NCBI GenBank assembly: GCA_045627385.1
Contig: JAZQNO010000021.1
Location: forward strand, 13,720-77,719
Origin: UBA1757 sp045627385
GTDB lineage: Bacteria > Bacteroidota > Bacteroidia > Bacteroidales > UBA1402
Direction of reading: 5' to 3'
Length of the DNA stretch: 64,000 nt
Numbering within the stretch: position 1 is the first letter of the stretch; every line of letters starts with the position of its first letter. Of this stretch, positions 1 to 9,075 are shown one piece after another. The notes under the pieces are model-generated. The model was not told where the DNA came from and searched no databases. It saw only the letters and a list, made by a program, of their open reading frames with translations. A program made the position numbers and the translations under genes.

Positions 1-762
1 CGCATCCAGTTCACGCCCGACCTCTTGCCGGCCGACGTCATCGGTACGATGATCTACAGTCAGAAATCGGAGGAGTTCACGGTCAAGAAAGGTCCGGTTT
101 TCGCCAATTTCATCCTGGCCGATGAAATCAACCGCGCGCCCGCCAAGGTCCAGAGCGCTCTGCTGGAAGCCATGCAGGAACGTCAGGTCACCATCGGCGA
201 CAACACTTTCCGCCTCGAGGCGCCTTTCTTGGTGATGGCCACTCAGAATCCCATCGAACAGGAAGGCACCTATCCGCTGCCCGAAGCCCAGATGGACCGT
301 TTCATGATGAAGGTGATGATCGGTTACCCGAAGAAAGAAGAGGAGGCCCGCATCATCCGTATGAACATCAATCAGGAATTCGAGGAAATCAAGCCGATTC
401 TGAAGGCCGATGAAATTCTCGAAGCCCGCCAGGTGGTCCGTCAGGTCTATATGGACGAAAAGATCGAACGCTATATCGTGGACATCGTGTTCGCTTCGCG
501 TTATCCCGAAGAATACGGTCTGTCCGGACTCAAAGGCATGATTTCCTTCGGCGGTTCGCCCCGCGCTTCCATCAATCTGGCTTTGGCAGCCCGTGCCTAT
601 GCCTTCATCAAGCATCGCGGTTATGTGATTCCCGAAGATGTGCGCACGGTGGCCCATGACGTGCTGCGTCACCGTATCGGACTGAGCTACGAGGCTGAAG
701 CCAACAACATGACCAGCGACGAAATTGTCAGCGAAATCCTCAACGCCGTTCAGGTGCCCTAA
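1..762 (+). CDS. MoxR-family AAA+ ATPase (5' truncated by window edge)
   Basis: The reading frame is open from base 1, so the start lies outside the window; 253 codons remain. Visible AAA+ features are the Walker B region (ILADEINRAPAKVQSALLEAMQE), the sensor-1 ATQNPIEQEGTYPLPEAQMDRF signature typical of MoxR proteins, and a C-terminal lid domain. The Walker A motif must lie upstream. MoxR ATPases are chaperone-like partners of VWA-domain proteins. Here the gene heads a DUF58-BatABCDE cluster, the usual Bacteroidota arrangement, with 20 bases to the next gene. Family assignment is firm; the substrate is unknown. Confidence 0.95.
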   Translation, partial: RIQFTPDLLPADVIGTMIYSQKSEEFTVKKGPVFANFILADEINRAPAKVQSALLEAMQERQVTIGDNTFRLEAPFLVMATQNPIEQEGTYPLPEAQMDRFMMKVMIGYPKKEEEARIIRMNINQEFEEIKPILKADEILEARQVVRQVYMDEKIERYIVDIVFASRYPEEYGLSGLKGMISFGGSPRASINLALAARAYAFIKHRGYVIPEDVRTVAHDVLRHRIGLSYEAEANNMTSDEIVSEILNAVQVP

Positions 763-782
763 TCGATCACGAATTCATTTCT

Positions 783-1652
783 ATGGAAACAAGCGACTTG
801 TTGGCTAAAGTCCGTCAGATAGAAATCAAGACGCGAGGTCTTTCCCGCAACATATTCGCAGGTCAGTACCACACCGCCTTCAAGGGGCGCGGTATGGCTT
901 TTTCCGAGGTCAGGGAATATCAGTTCGGCGACGATGTCCGCAGCATCGACTGGAATGTGACGGCCCGTCTCAACAGCCCCTATGTGAAGATATTTGAGGA
1001 AGAGCGTGAACTGACGGTGATGCTGCTCGTCGACGTGTCGGGCAGCCGGCTTTTCGGTTCGGTGAACGGCCTCAAGCAGGAGATGATGACCGAGTTGGCC
1101 GCCACCTTGGCATTTTCCGCCATTCAGAACAACGACAAGATTGGAGTCATCTTCTTTTCCGACCGGGTCGAGAAGTTCATTCCGCCCCAAAAAGGCCGCA
1201 AGCATATCCTTTACATCATCCGCGAGCTGATCAGTTTCCAGCCGGAGCACCGCGAGACGGATCTTGGGGAGGCTGTCCGCTATATGACCAACGCCATCAA
1301 GAAGCGCTGTACGGCCTTCATCATTTCCGATTTCATCGATATGAAAGATTTCCGCACTTCGCTCACCGTCGCCAACCGAAAGCACGATATGGTGGCCATT
1401 CAGGTTTATGACAGGCGCGAGGCCGAGCTGCCTCCGGTGGGCCTGGTCCGCATGCTGGACGCGGAAAGTGGGGAAGAAGTGCTGGCGGACACGTCTTCGG
1501 CGGCTGTCAGAGACGCTTATCGACGTTGGTGGAAAGAATTGCAGGACTCGCTGGATGAGACCTTCAAGAAAAGCAAGGTCGACCATGTGTCCGTGTCGAC
1601 CGAACAGGATTATGTGAAAGCCCTGATGGCTCTGTTTAATTTGCGCAATTAG
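783..1652 (+). CDS. DUF58 domain protein of the Bat operon
   Basis: A 289-aa protein without a signal peptide or obvious membrane segment. The DUF58 core is seen in the RSIDWNVTARL stretch (about residues 58-68), followed by a VWA-like fold beginning MLLVDVSGSRLFGS (about 80-93), which has a DxSxS-type metal site. DUF58 proteins are the standard partner of MoxR ATPases and are thought to link the ATPase to VWA membrane proteins. The gene lies 20 bases after moxR and 3 bases before the next gene, so it is very probably co-transcribed. The biochemical role is not established. Confidence 0.9.
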   Translation: METSDLLAKVRQIEIKTRGLSRNIFAGQYHTAFKGRGMAFSEVREYQFGDDVRSIDWNVTARLNSPYVKIFEEERELTVMLLVDVSGSRLFGSVNGLKQEMMTELAATLAFSAIQNNDKIGVIFFSDRVEKFIPPQKGRKHILYIIRELISFQPEHRETDLGEAVRYMTNAIKKRCTAFIISDFIDMKDFRTSLTVANRKHDMVAIQVYDRREAELPPVGLVRMLDAESGEEVLADTSSAAVRDAYRRWWKELQDSLDETFKKSKVDHVSVSTEQDYVKALMALFNLRN

Positions 1653-1655
1653 AAG

Positions 1656-2612
1656 ATGGTTCGTAAAAAAGTCATATGGATGCTGACGGCCTGTCTGTGC
1701 GTCTTGCCTCTGAGAGCGGCACGGGTGTCGGTCGATGCCCAGCTCGATTCGATGCAGATGCTCATCGGCTGCCAGAACCGCTATCGGCTGACGGTGACCG
1801 TACCTGAGGAATCGCAGGTGGAGATACCGGTCATTTATGCCGATACTCTGGTCAAAGGCGTGGAAATCCTTTCCCGCAGCGGACCAGACAGCGCTCAAAT
1901 CGGCAATGGCCGCAAGCAGTACACACTCGACTATCTGCTCACCAGCTTCGATCAGGATCTCTATTATCTGCCTCCCGTCACAGTGAAGGCAGATGGTGAA
2001 GAATATGAGAGCAACTATTTGAGCCTCAAGGTTATGACCTATCAGGTGGACACGACTTCGATGCAGATATTCGATGTGAAGCCCATCTTGAAGGCGCCCT
2101 TTGTCATCCTCGATTGGCTTTGGCCTTGGGGACTGATTCCGCTTGTCGGATGCCTTGCCTGTGTGGCGGTGCTCCTCATCTCCCGTTTCCGCCGCAAGCA
2201 AGAGGAGGAAAGCGTCTCCGATCCCGAATTGCTTCTGCCGCCTCATGTGGCCGCCATTCAAGCGCTCGACGCCATCCGAGAGGCCAAAATCTGGCAGCAG
2301 GGACGTTATAAGGATTTCTATACGCAGTTGACCGATGTGCTGCGCCGCTACATTTCCCGCCGTTTCGGCATTTCCGCTATGGAAATGACTTCGGACGAAG
2401 TGCTGGACCTCTTGCGCCGCGAACCGGAGGCCAAGCCTGTCTACCGCGAAATGTGCCAAATCCTGCAGTTGGCCGATTTGGTCAAATTCGCCAAGATGAA
2501 TCCTTTGCCCGATGAGAACGACCGCAGTCTGAAACAGGCATATCAGTTTGTGGATCAGACAAAAATGGAGGAAACTCAGGAAGATGTTTCCGGAAAGGAG
2601 GCAGGCTTATGA
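1656..2612 (+). CDS. Bat-operon membrane protein (BatD-like short protein)
   Basis: A 318-aa protein with an N-terminal signal peptide (about residues 1-21), an extracytoplasmic beta-rich region, one membrane helix around residues 155-176 (LIPLVGCLACVAVLLISRF), and a cytoplasmic helical tail. It is found between the DUF58 and BatA genes and resembles a shortened BatD: a secreted beta domain, one transmembrane helix and a C-terminal domain with the YKDFYTQLTDVLRRYISRRF pattern also typical of BatD tails. Its end overlaps batA by 4 bases, indicating translational coupling. The name is from context and general resemblance; the function is unknown. Confidence 0.8.
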   Translation: MVRKKVIWMLTACLCVLPLRAARVSVDAQLDSMQMLIGCQNRYRLTVTVPEESQVEIPVIYADTLVKGVEILSRSGPDSAQIGNGRKQYTLDYLLTSFDQDLYYLPPVTVKADGEEYESNYLSLKVMTYQVDTTSMQIFDVKPILKAPFVILDWLWPWGLIPLVGCLACVAVLLISRFRRKQEEESVSDPELLLPPHVAAIQALDAIREAKIWQQGRYKDFYTQLTDVLRRYISRRFGISAMEMTSDEVLDLLRREPEAKPVYREMCQILQLADLVKFAKMNPLPDENDRSLKQAYQFVDQTKMEETQEDVSGKEAGL

Positions 2613-3589
2613 TTCTGGCCAAACCTTTCTGCCTGCTACTGCTGATTCCTTTGGTGGCCGCTGTCGTGTGGTATGTGCTCACCCTTCGTCGCCGTTTCGC
2701 CAGCCTGCAGGTGTCCAATACATTCGCTTTGCGTCTGCATCGCACTTGGAAACGTTGGCTCGTCCATGTGCCTTTCGCCTGCGTGGCGCTGGCATACGCT
2801 TGCCTGGTGGTGGTCCTGGCCCGTCCGCAGTCGATTGACAGCTGGCAGAACAGCACGACGGAGGGCATCGACATCATGGTGGCCCTGGACATCTCCACTT
2901 CCATGTTGGCGGAAGATCTCAAGCCCAACCGTTTGGAGGCCGCCAAAAACATCGCCTCATCCTTCATCTCTGGCCGTACGACAGACAATATCGGCCTGGT
3001 GGTCTTTTCGGCGGAGAGTTTCACCCAGTGCCCGCTCACGACCGACCACAGCGTTCTGATCAACCTTTTCGGAAGCATCCGCAGCGGAATGATTGAAGAC
3101 GGCACGGCCATCGGTCTGGGACTCGCCAATGCGGTAAGCCGCATCAAAGACGGTCAGGCCAAATCGAAGGTGGTCATCCTGCTGACGGACGGCACCAACA
3201 ATAGGGGAGACATCGACCCGATTACGGCTGCGGAACTGGCCAAGACCTTTGGCGTCAGAGTCTACACCATCGGCGTCGGCACCCGCGGAAAGGCCCCGTA
3301 TCCCTTCCAGACGGCCAATGGCGTGGTCTATCAGAACATAGACGTCGTCATCGACGAGGAACCGCTCAAACAGATTGCTTCCATGACGGGAGGCGTCTAT
3401 TTCAGAGCTACGGACAATTCCAAACTGAAAGGCATCTACGAAGAGATTGACCAACTGGAAAAAACCAAAATGCAGGTGCACGAGTACAGCAAGCGGACGG
3501 AGGAATACCGCCGCTTCGGACTGGCTGCCCTTGTCCTCTTGCTTCTGGGGCTGCTGTGCAAACAGACATTGACCCGAAGTATTCCTTAA
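2609..3589 (+). CDS. batA: BatA, VWA-domain inner-membrane protein
   Basis: A 326-aa protein with N-terminal membrane helices (about residues 5-25 and 55-78), a central von Willebrand factor A domain and a C-terminal helix (about 303-320). The MIDAS motif DISTS follows MVAL near residue 92, and LLTDGTNNRGDI supplies the later metal-site residues. BatA is part of the Bacteroides aerotolerance system, which is linked to envelope integrity and stress survival. It overlaps the preceding gene by 4 bases and is followed 13 bases later by its paralogue BatB. Confidence 0.93.
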   Translation: MILAKPFCLLLLIPLVAAVVWYVLTLRRRFASLQVSNTFALRLHRTWKRWLVHVPFACVALAYACLVVVLARPQSIDSWQNSTTEGIDIMVALDISTSMLAEDLKPNRLEAAKNIASSFISGRTTDNIGLVVFSAESFTQCPLTTDHSVLINLFGSIRSGMIEDGTAIGLGLANAVSRIKDGQAKSKVVILLTDGTNNRGDIDPITAAELAKTFGVRVYTIGVGTRGKAPYPFQTANGVVYQNIDVVIDEEPLKQIASMTGGVYFRATDNSKLKGIYEEIDQLEKTKMQVHEYSKRTEEYRRFGLAALVLLLLGLLCKQTLTRSIP

Positions 3590-3602
3590 TTGCCCATAAG
3601 TT

Positions 3603-4625
3603 ATGTTCCGATTTGCAGAACCGTCCTATTTATATCTGCTGATAGCCATCCCTCTTCTATGGGCCGGCTTCATCTGGATCAACGCCCGCCAGCGCAGTCG
3701 TCTGGAGGCCTATGGCGATCCCCGGCTGCTTGCCCAGCTGATGCCTGAATGCTCGCCCGCCAGACTCTGGTGGCATTTTGCCCTGCAGATGCTGGCCATG
3801 ACGGTCATTGTCTTCATGTTGGCAGGTCCGCAGTTCGGCTCGAAGATTGAAAAGGTCAAACGTCAGGGGGCGGAAATCATGGTGGTGCTGGACGTCTCCA
3901 ATTCCATGAATTCCCAGGACATTGTCCCCAGCCGCATGGACAAAGCCAAGCAGACCCTTTCCAAACTGATCGAAGAGATGGTCAACGACAAGATGGGGCT
4001 GATCGTTTTCGCCGGTGACGCTTATACCCAACTGCCCATTACGGCCGATTACGTGTCGGCTAAAATGTTTCTCAATACGATTTCCACCGATATCGTGCCT
4101 GTTCAGGGAACGGCCATCGGTGCGGCTCTCCAGCTGGCAGGCCGTTCGTTCGGACTGACAGAAAGCGAGGCTGAAAGGGCGGTCATCGTGCTGACCGATG
4201 GCGAAAACCACGAAGACGATGCTGTGGGAAAGGCCAAGGAGCTTCTCGCCCAAGGCATCAGGGTTCACGTGGTCGGTATGGGTACGCCCAAAGGCGGTCC
4301 CATTCCCGTGGCCGGACGCAGCAACGATTTCCACAAGGACAAACAGGGCAATGTGGTCATTACCAAGCTCAATGAAGAAATGTGCGAGCAGATTGCCCGG
4401 GCTGGAGGCGGCGTCTATGTGCGGGCCGACAATTCCAACGCGGCGCTGAAGGTGCTGGTCAAGGAGTTGGAATCCATGAACAAGGCCGACATTGAGACGA
4501 CGGTCTATTCCGAGTACGACGAGCAGTTCCCCTCGCTGGCCTGGATCGCTCTGCTGCTGCTTCTGGCCGACATGCTCATCTTGGAACGCCGCAACAGACG
4601 TTTCAGACATTTCAAACTGTTCTGA
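3603..4625 (+). CDS. batB: BatB, VWA-domain inner-membrane protein
   Basis: A 340-aa paralogue of BatA with the same layout: two N-terminal membrane helices (about residues 7-25 and 58-77), a VWA domain with the MIDAS motif DVSNS in MVVLDVSNSMNSQD (about residue 97), VLTDGENHED further on, and a C-terminal helix (about 313-330). BatA and BatB probably act together at the membrane facing the periplasmic BatC, BatD and BatE parts. The stop codon lies one base before the batC start. Identity is firm; the mechanism of the complex is not known. Confidence 0.93.
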   Translation: MFRFAEPSYLYLLIAIPLLWAGFIWINARQRSRLEAYGDPRLLAQLMPECSPARLWWHFALQMLAMTVIVFMLAGPQFGSKIEKVKRQGAEIMVVLDVSNSMNSQDIVPSRMDKAKQTLSKLIEEMVNDKMGLIVFAGDAYTQLPITADYVSAKMFLNTISTDIVPVQGTAIGAALQLAGRSFGLTESEAERAVIVLTDGENHEDDAVGKAKELLAQGIRVHVVGMGTPKGGPIPVAGRSNDFHKDKQGNVVITKLNEEMCEQIARAGGGVYVRADNSNAALKVLVKELESMNKADIETTVYSEYDEQFPSLAWIALLLLLADMLILERRNRRFRHFKLF

Positions 4626-4626
4626 T

Positions 4627-5334
4627 ATGAAACGATTGGTGTTGATAACAGTTTCTCTTCTCATGGCGGGCTCTCTGATGGCCCAAAAAGAAGAACGCAC
4701 GCAACTGCGTGCCGGCAACCGTGCCTATCGCGACAGTTCCTACACGGAGGCCGAGGTGGCCTACAGAAAAGCGCTGGAAGCCGATCCGAAATCTCCTCAA
4801 GGCAGTTACAATCTGGGCAATGCGCTCATCAAGCAAGATAAGGCCCAAGAGGCTCTTGAACAGTATCAGCTGGCCTTGTCGGCCGAAGAAGACCCTATGA
4901 ATCGGGCGGCAATCCTGCACAATATGGGAAATGCCCTGATGCTGGGACAGGATTTGCCCAAAGCCATAGAAGCCTTCAAGCAGTCGCTCCGGCTGAATCC
5001 TTCCGACGATGAAACCCGATACAATCTGGCTATGGCCCAGGCTCTTCTCAAACAGCAGGAACAGCAGCAACAGCAGGAACAGCAGCAGGAAGAACAGCAA
5101 GAGGACCGACAGGAACAGCAGCAACAACAGCAGCAGCAACCTCAGCCTCAGGAAGAGCAGAACCGGCCGCAGGAGCAGCCCGAACCTCAGGAACAGCAAG
5201 AACAGCAGATGACTCAGGAACAGGCTCAGCAACTCCTGGATGCTTTGACTCAGGATGAAGAGGAACTTCAGGAACAGGTCAAGAAGCTTCAAATGCAGCA
5301 AGGACAACGCATAACGACAGATAAAGATTGGTAA
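4627..5334 (+). CDS. batC: BatC, TPR protein with long Gln/Glu-rich tail
   Basis: The ATG at 4627, two bases after the batB stop, gives 235 aa with a signal peptide ending near MAGSLMAQ; an upstream in-frame start would lie inside batB. Residues about 25-140 hold two to three TPR repeats, seen as GNRAYRDSSYTEAEVAYRKAL and YNLGNALI-type motifs. From about residue 141 to 220 the protein is almost entirely Gln, Glu and Pro, encoded by CAG/CAA/GAA runs at about 5050-5290. BatC is a periplasmic TPR scaffold of the Bat system. The tail is unusually repetitive and could vary in length between strains. Confidence 0.9.
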   Translation: MKRLVLITVSLLMAGSLMAQKEERTQLRAGNRAYRDSSYTEAEVAYRKALEADPKSPQGSYNLGNALIKQDKAQEALEQYQLALSAEEDPMNRAAILHNMGNALMLGQDLPKAIEAFKQSLRLNPSDDETRYNLAMAQALLKQQEQQQQQEQQQEEQQEDRQEQQQQQQQQPQPQEEQNRPQEQPEPQEQQEQQMTQEQAQQLLDALTQDEEELQEQVKKLQMQQGQRITTDKDW

Positions 5335-5338
5335 ACAG

Positions 5339-7921
5339 ATGTTGATGGACAAAATACAGAAATATGGACTGCTCATGCTGATGAGCCTGCTGACGGCCGT
5401 CTGCGCCTTCGCTGCGCCGTCTTTCACCGCCAGTGCGCCGGCAAAAGTCCAAATGGGCCAGCAGTTCCGTCTGACCTATACCTTTGAAGACGGCGATCCG
5501 AAGGATTTCCGTCTGCCCGAATTGAGCGATTTCGACATTCTGATGGGCCCGTCCACCTCGACGAGCATTTCCATCATCAACGGTCAGACCAGCCGGAGCT
5601 TCTCCTATACCTATGTGCTGATGCCCAAGCAGGAAGGCACCTTCACCATTGCTCCGGCAACGGCTCAGGTCAAAAAGGCCGAAGTGCAGTCCAACAGTTT
5701 GACTGTCACTGTCTTGCCGAAAGATAAGAACACTCAGGTCGGACAGTCTTCCCAGGCGTCCTCTTCGCAGGGAGCCACTTCTGTCCAATCTCTGACCGAG
5801 GAGAACCTTTTCATCCGGGTCATTCCTTCCAAGACTCACGTCATGGAGCAGGAGGGCCTTACACTCACTTACAAACTCTATTCGAGAGTGGACGTCTCCG
5901 GTTTTGAAAATGCGAAATTCCCCGAGTACAAGGGTTTCATCTCTCAAGAAGTGGAACTGCCGCAGAACCAGCAGTGGGATATGGAGAATTACAACGGTCT
6001 GAACTACCGTACGGCGGTGCTGCGTCAGACGGTCCTTTATCCTCAGCAGAGCGGTCAGTTGGACATTGAAAGCGGCAGTTTCGACCTGATTGTCCGAGTC
6101 CGCAACAACAACCCGCGATCCCGCAGTTTCTTCGACGATTTCTTCGATACATATCAGGATGTCCGCAAAACACTGACAACCAAACCCCTGAAGATTACGG
6201 TCGATCCCTTTCCTTTCGGAAAGCCTGCCCATTTCAGCCCCTTTGCCGGCAGCCTGAAGCTGAGTTCCAGCATCAGCACGACTTCCGTGACCGCAGACGA
6301 GGCCGTCACCTTGAAACTGGTTCTGACGGGCAGCGGCAATATGAAGATGCTCAAGACTCCCGACGTGAAATTCCCGGCCGATTTCGACATTTACGATCCG
6401 AAAGTCACCAACAGCTTCAAGAATACAGCCAAGGGAGTGACGGGCTCGAAAACCATTGAATATCTGGTTATTCCCCGTTATGCCGGCAGTTTTGAAATCC
6501 CTTCCGTCGAGGTGTCTTACTTCGATTTGGCGACCAAATCCTATAAAACGCTCGTCAGCGATTCGTATACCTTGGAAGTCGCCAAGGGCAGCCAGTCCGA
6601 TCCGACGGTTGTCAGCAATGCTTATGTGGCTAAAGAGAACGTGCGTTTCCTCGGGCAAGATATCCGTTATCTGAAGACCGATCTGAAACTGAAACCGCAT
6701 GCCGGGCTCATTTACGGCCAGTCATGGTTCGTATGGGCATTTGTGCTGCCTTTCGCCATCTTTGTGATTGTCCTGCTGATTTGCCGAAAGCAAGCCAAGG
6801 CCAATGCGGATGTGGCGGCGGTGCGCACCAGAAAGGCCAGCAAGGTGGCCGTACGACGTTTGAAAAAAGCAGCCTCTTTCCTCAAGGCAGGTGACCGCAG
6901 CCAGTTCTACGAAGAAGTCTTGAAAGCGCTTTGGGGATACACCAGCGACAAGCTCAACATTCCGCTTTCCAAGCTCAGCAAGGAGCATATGGATGAACAG
7001 TTGGAGCAGTCGCATGTGTCGGAAACGATTCGCAAAGAATATATGGAAATATTGGAAACCTGTGAATTCGAGCAATATGCGCCTTCGTCGGGTGCGCAGG
7101 GAATGGACGAACTCTATGCCAAGACGCTGAAAGTGATCGACAAGATGGAAAGCACCATCAAAACGCTTGTCTGCCTGGTCCTGTTAGGAGGTTTTGCCCT
7201 GATGTCGACGCCTGTTCTGGCCGCAGAAGCTCAGGACAGCCTCATCCTTTGTGCGTCACAGGCATACGCGGCTGGCGAGTACGCTCAGGCGGCCGACTGC
7301 TACGAACAGCTGAAGGCATACGGTGAGTCGCCGCAACTCTATTACAATCTGGGAAACGCCTATTTCAAGTCCAATGAAATCGCTTCTGCCATTCTCAACT
7401 ACGAACGGGCTTTGCGTCTGGCCCCTCGAGACGAGGACATCCGTTTCAATCTGGAAATGAGCCAGGCATACGTGGTCGACCAAATCGAGCCTTTGGGCGA
7501 ATTCATGCTGGCCCGTTGGTACCGAAATTTCGGAAAACTGCTGTCGTCCAATCTTTGGTCGCTTCTTTCACTGGCCTTTTTCGCCGTTTTCATCGCCTGT
7601 CTGTGCGGCTTTTTCTTCAGCCGTAGGGGCGGATTGAAAAAACTTTCCTTCTGGATGGCTCTGATTTCAATTGTAATTACTATCTTTACCCTCAGCTATG
7701 CCTCGCGTTCGTACGATGCGCTTGTCCACCCGGATGAAGCCATAGTGTTTGCCCCGACGGTGACGGTCAAGAGTTCGCCCGACCAAAGCGGTACCGACAT
7801 TTTCCTCCTTCACGAAGGGACCAAGGTCCGCATCAAGAGCACGCTGGGCGCTTGGAGTGAAATCGAATTGGCCGACGGCAGCGTCGGTTGGATGGAAACA
7901 GAACAGATAGTCATTATTTGA
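5339..7921 (+). CDS. BatD-BatE fusion protein (oxygen-tolerance and TPR/SH3 modules)
   Basis: A single 860-codon frame. Residues 1-27 are a signal peptide. About 28-460 is the BatD beta-rich extracytoplasmic region, then a membrane helix (about 463-483) and a cytoplasmic helical part to about 600. A second signal-like hydrophobic stretch follows Met603 (KTLVCLVLLGGFALM). After it come TPR repeats (YYNLGNAYFKSNEIASAILN), two more membrane helices and a C-terminal SH3-like domain (VTVKSSPDQ to GSVGWMETEQ). BatD and BatE are often separate genes; here no stop separates them. ATG 7145 could also allow internal initiation of a BatE-like product. The stop is one base before the PAP2 gene start. Confidence 0.88.
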   Translation: MLMDKIQKYGLLMLMSLLTAVCAFAAPSFTASAPAKVQMGQQFRLTYTFEDGDPKDFRLPELSDFDILMGPSTSTSISIINGQTSRSFSYTYVLMPKQEGTFTIAPATAQVKKAEVQSNSLTVTVLPKDKNTQVGQSSQASSSQGATSVQSLTEENLFIRVIPSKTHVMEQEGLTLTYKLYSRVDVSGFENAKFPEYKGFISQEVELPQNQQWDMENYNGLNYRTAVLRQTVLYPQQSGQLDIESGSFDLIVRVRNNNPRSRSFFDDFFDTYQDVRKTLTTKPLKITVDPFPFGKPAHFSPFAGSLKLSSSISTTSVTADEAVTLKLVLTGSGNMKMLKTPDVKFPADFDIYDPKVTNSFKNTAKGVTGSKTIEYLVIPRYAGSFEIPSVEVSYFDLATKSYKTLVSDSYTLEVAKGSQSDPTVVSNAYVAKENVRFLGQDIRYLKTDLKLKPHAGLIYGQSWFVWAFVLPFAIFVIVLLICRKQAKANADVAAVRTRKASKVAVRRLKKAASFLKAGDRSQFYEEVLKALWGYTSDKLNIPLSKLSKEHMDEQLEQSHVSETIRKEYMEILETCEFEQYAPSSGAQGMDELYAKTLKVIDKMESTIKTLVCLVLLGGFALMSTPVLAAEAQDSLILCASQAYAAGEYAQAADCYEQLKAYGESPQLYYNLGNAYFKSNEIASAILNYERALRLAPRDEDIRFNLEMSQAYVVDQIEPLGEFMLARWYRNFGKLLSSNLWSLLSLAFFAVFIACLCGFFFSRRGGLKKLSFWMALISIVITIFTLSYASRSYDALVHPDEAIVFAPTVTVKSSPDQSGTDIFLLHEGTKVRIKSTLGAWSEIELADGSVGWMETEQIVII

Positions 7922-7922
7922 T

Positions 7923-8621
7923 ATGGATTTTCTGACGAATCTCATAGCCTGGGACAAACAGGCGGTCCTGGCGGTGAATCAGCTTCACACACCGGTTTGG
8001 GACCGCTTCTTCTGGTTGGTGTCCGAGACCCTTGTCTGGCTCCCGGCGGCCATTGCCCTTGTCTATGTCCTTCTCAAAAACAGGAAAATCGAATCTGTCC
8101 TGATCATCGCATTCGTGGCGGTCGCTCTCTTGCTTTCTGACCAGCTCGCTCACGAAATCAAGTTGTGGGTCGGCCGTCTGCGTCCGACGCACGATTGGGA
8201 GCTGATATCCCAACTTCAGTTTGTCAATGGCTACCACGGTGGCCGTTTCGGATTCCCCTCGAACCACGCGGCCAATGTTTTTGCCTTGACCGGCTTCTTC
8301 GTCTTCCTTTTCCGTGACCGCTTTTTTACGGGCTTCTGCCTGTTTTGGGCCGTTTTGGACTGTTTTTCAAGAGTCTATCTGGCAGCCCATTATCCTGTCG
8401 ATGTCTGCTGCGGTGCTCTGCTCGGCTTCCTGATAGGATGGGGGCTGTATGCGCTGTATCAGACCGTCACCAAGCATTATTTCAAAGGATACGGGGCCAA
8501 CCATATCTATAAAGCCAACCATACGGATACGCTTTTCCTCCGTCGCGACATCTATCTTCTGTTGGTGGTGTGGGGAACCGATCTGATTGGCCTGTGGCTT
8601 GCCGCCTATTGCACAATATAA
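7923..8621 (+). CDS. PAP2-family membrane phosphatase
   Basis: A 232-aa membrane protein carrying the three lipid phosphatase signature motifs: KLWVGRLRP (about residues 79-87), PSNH (about 115-118) and SRVYLAAHYPVD (about 150-161), with at least five membrane helices. Such enzymes remove phosphate from undecaprenyl diphosphate or lipid A precursors on the periplasmic face; which substrate applies cannot be told here. It begins one base after the BatDE stop, so it is probably co-transcribed with the Bat operon. That fits an envelope role. Confidence 0.9.
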   Translation: MDFLTNLIAWDKQAVLAVNQLHTPVWDRFFWLVSETLVWLPAAIALVYVLLKNRKIESVLIIAFVAVALLLSDQLAHEIKLWVGRLRPTHDWELISQLQFVNGYHGGRFGFPSNHAANVFALTGFFVFLFRDRFFTGFCLFWAVLDCFSRVYLAAHYPVDVCCGALLGFLIGWGLYALYQTVTKHYFKGYGANHIYKANHTDTLFLRRDIYLLLVVWGTDLIGLWLAAYCTI

Positions 8622-8640
8622 TCACAAAACATAACGCCTT

Positions 8641-8892
8641 ATGACAAGAACAATTACATTCAACGAGTTGCGCAGAATCAAAGAAAGTCTTCCGGATGGC
8701 AGTTCCCAGCATATTGCCGATGAGCTGGGCATTTCGGTCGATACCGTCAGAAACTATTTCGGAGGACGCAATTACAACGGCGAAGGCATGAGCTGCGGCC
8801 TGCATGTGGAGCCGGGCCCGGAAGGCGGCATCGTACTGCTGGACGATACGACCATCCTGGATATGGCTCTGGCCATTCTTGCAAAGAAATAA
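8641..8892 (+). CDS. Small helix-turn-helix DNA-binding protein
   Basis: An 83-aa protein. Residues about 22-42 (HIADELGISVDTVRNYFGG) form a clear helix-turn-helix with the pattern of a LacI/ResT-like first helix pair. The acidic C-terminal half ends in ILDMALAILAKK. Similar short DNA-binding proteins are common in Bacteroidales, but I do not know a tested function. It lies 19 bases after the PAP2 gene and is followed by a strong terminator, so it is likely the last gene of the transcript that begins upstream with MoxR or Bat. Confidence 0.75.
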   Translation: MTRTITFNELRRIKESLPDGSSQHIADELGISVDTVRNYFGGRNYNGEGMSCGLHVEPGPEGGIVLLDDTTILDMALAILAKK

Positions 8893-8923
8893 GCGGTCGT
8901 CAGCATACTGCGTTTTTGACTGA

Positions 8924-8966
8924 AGCGGCGGCGGTCTTTCGGGACCGTCCGCTGCTTTTTTCGTTT
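8924..8966 (+). terminator. Rho-independent terminator after the small HTH gene
   Basis: A GC-rich hairpin with arms at about 8925-8936 and 8943-8955 closes on a short TTTCGG loop and is followed by TTTTTTCGTTTTTT. It closes the long transcription unit running from the Bat operon. Confidence 0.85.
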
Positions 8967-9021
8967 TTTCAAATTAAGGGGCAAAAATTGAACGATATCG
9001 AACTTTTTTAAACTGAGAGTG

Positions 9022-9053
9022 TTTGGGTGGCAATAGGGCGGACTCTAATTTTG
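9022..9053 (+). promoter_or_regulatory. Bacteroidota-type promoter for the 202-aa orphan gene
   Basis: TTTG at 9022-9025, a 20-base spacer, then TAATTTTG at 9046-9053, an exact match to the -33/-7 pattern recognised by the primary sigma factor in Bacteroidota. It lies 22 bases before the gene start at 9076. Confidence 0.8.
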
Positions 9054-9075
9054 TGGGAAACCAATTCAAATAACA

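Noticed and set aside
759..2459. A 566-codon open frame on the minus strand opposite the Bat genes
   Set aside because: It lies across two well-supported plus-strand genes, has no recognisable domain and shows the His/Arg/Gln-rich composition typical of antisense frames in GC-balanced genes.
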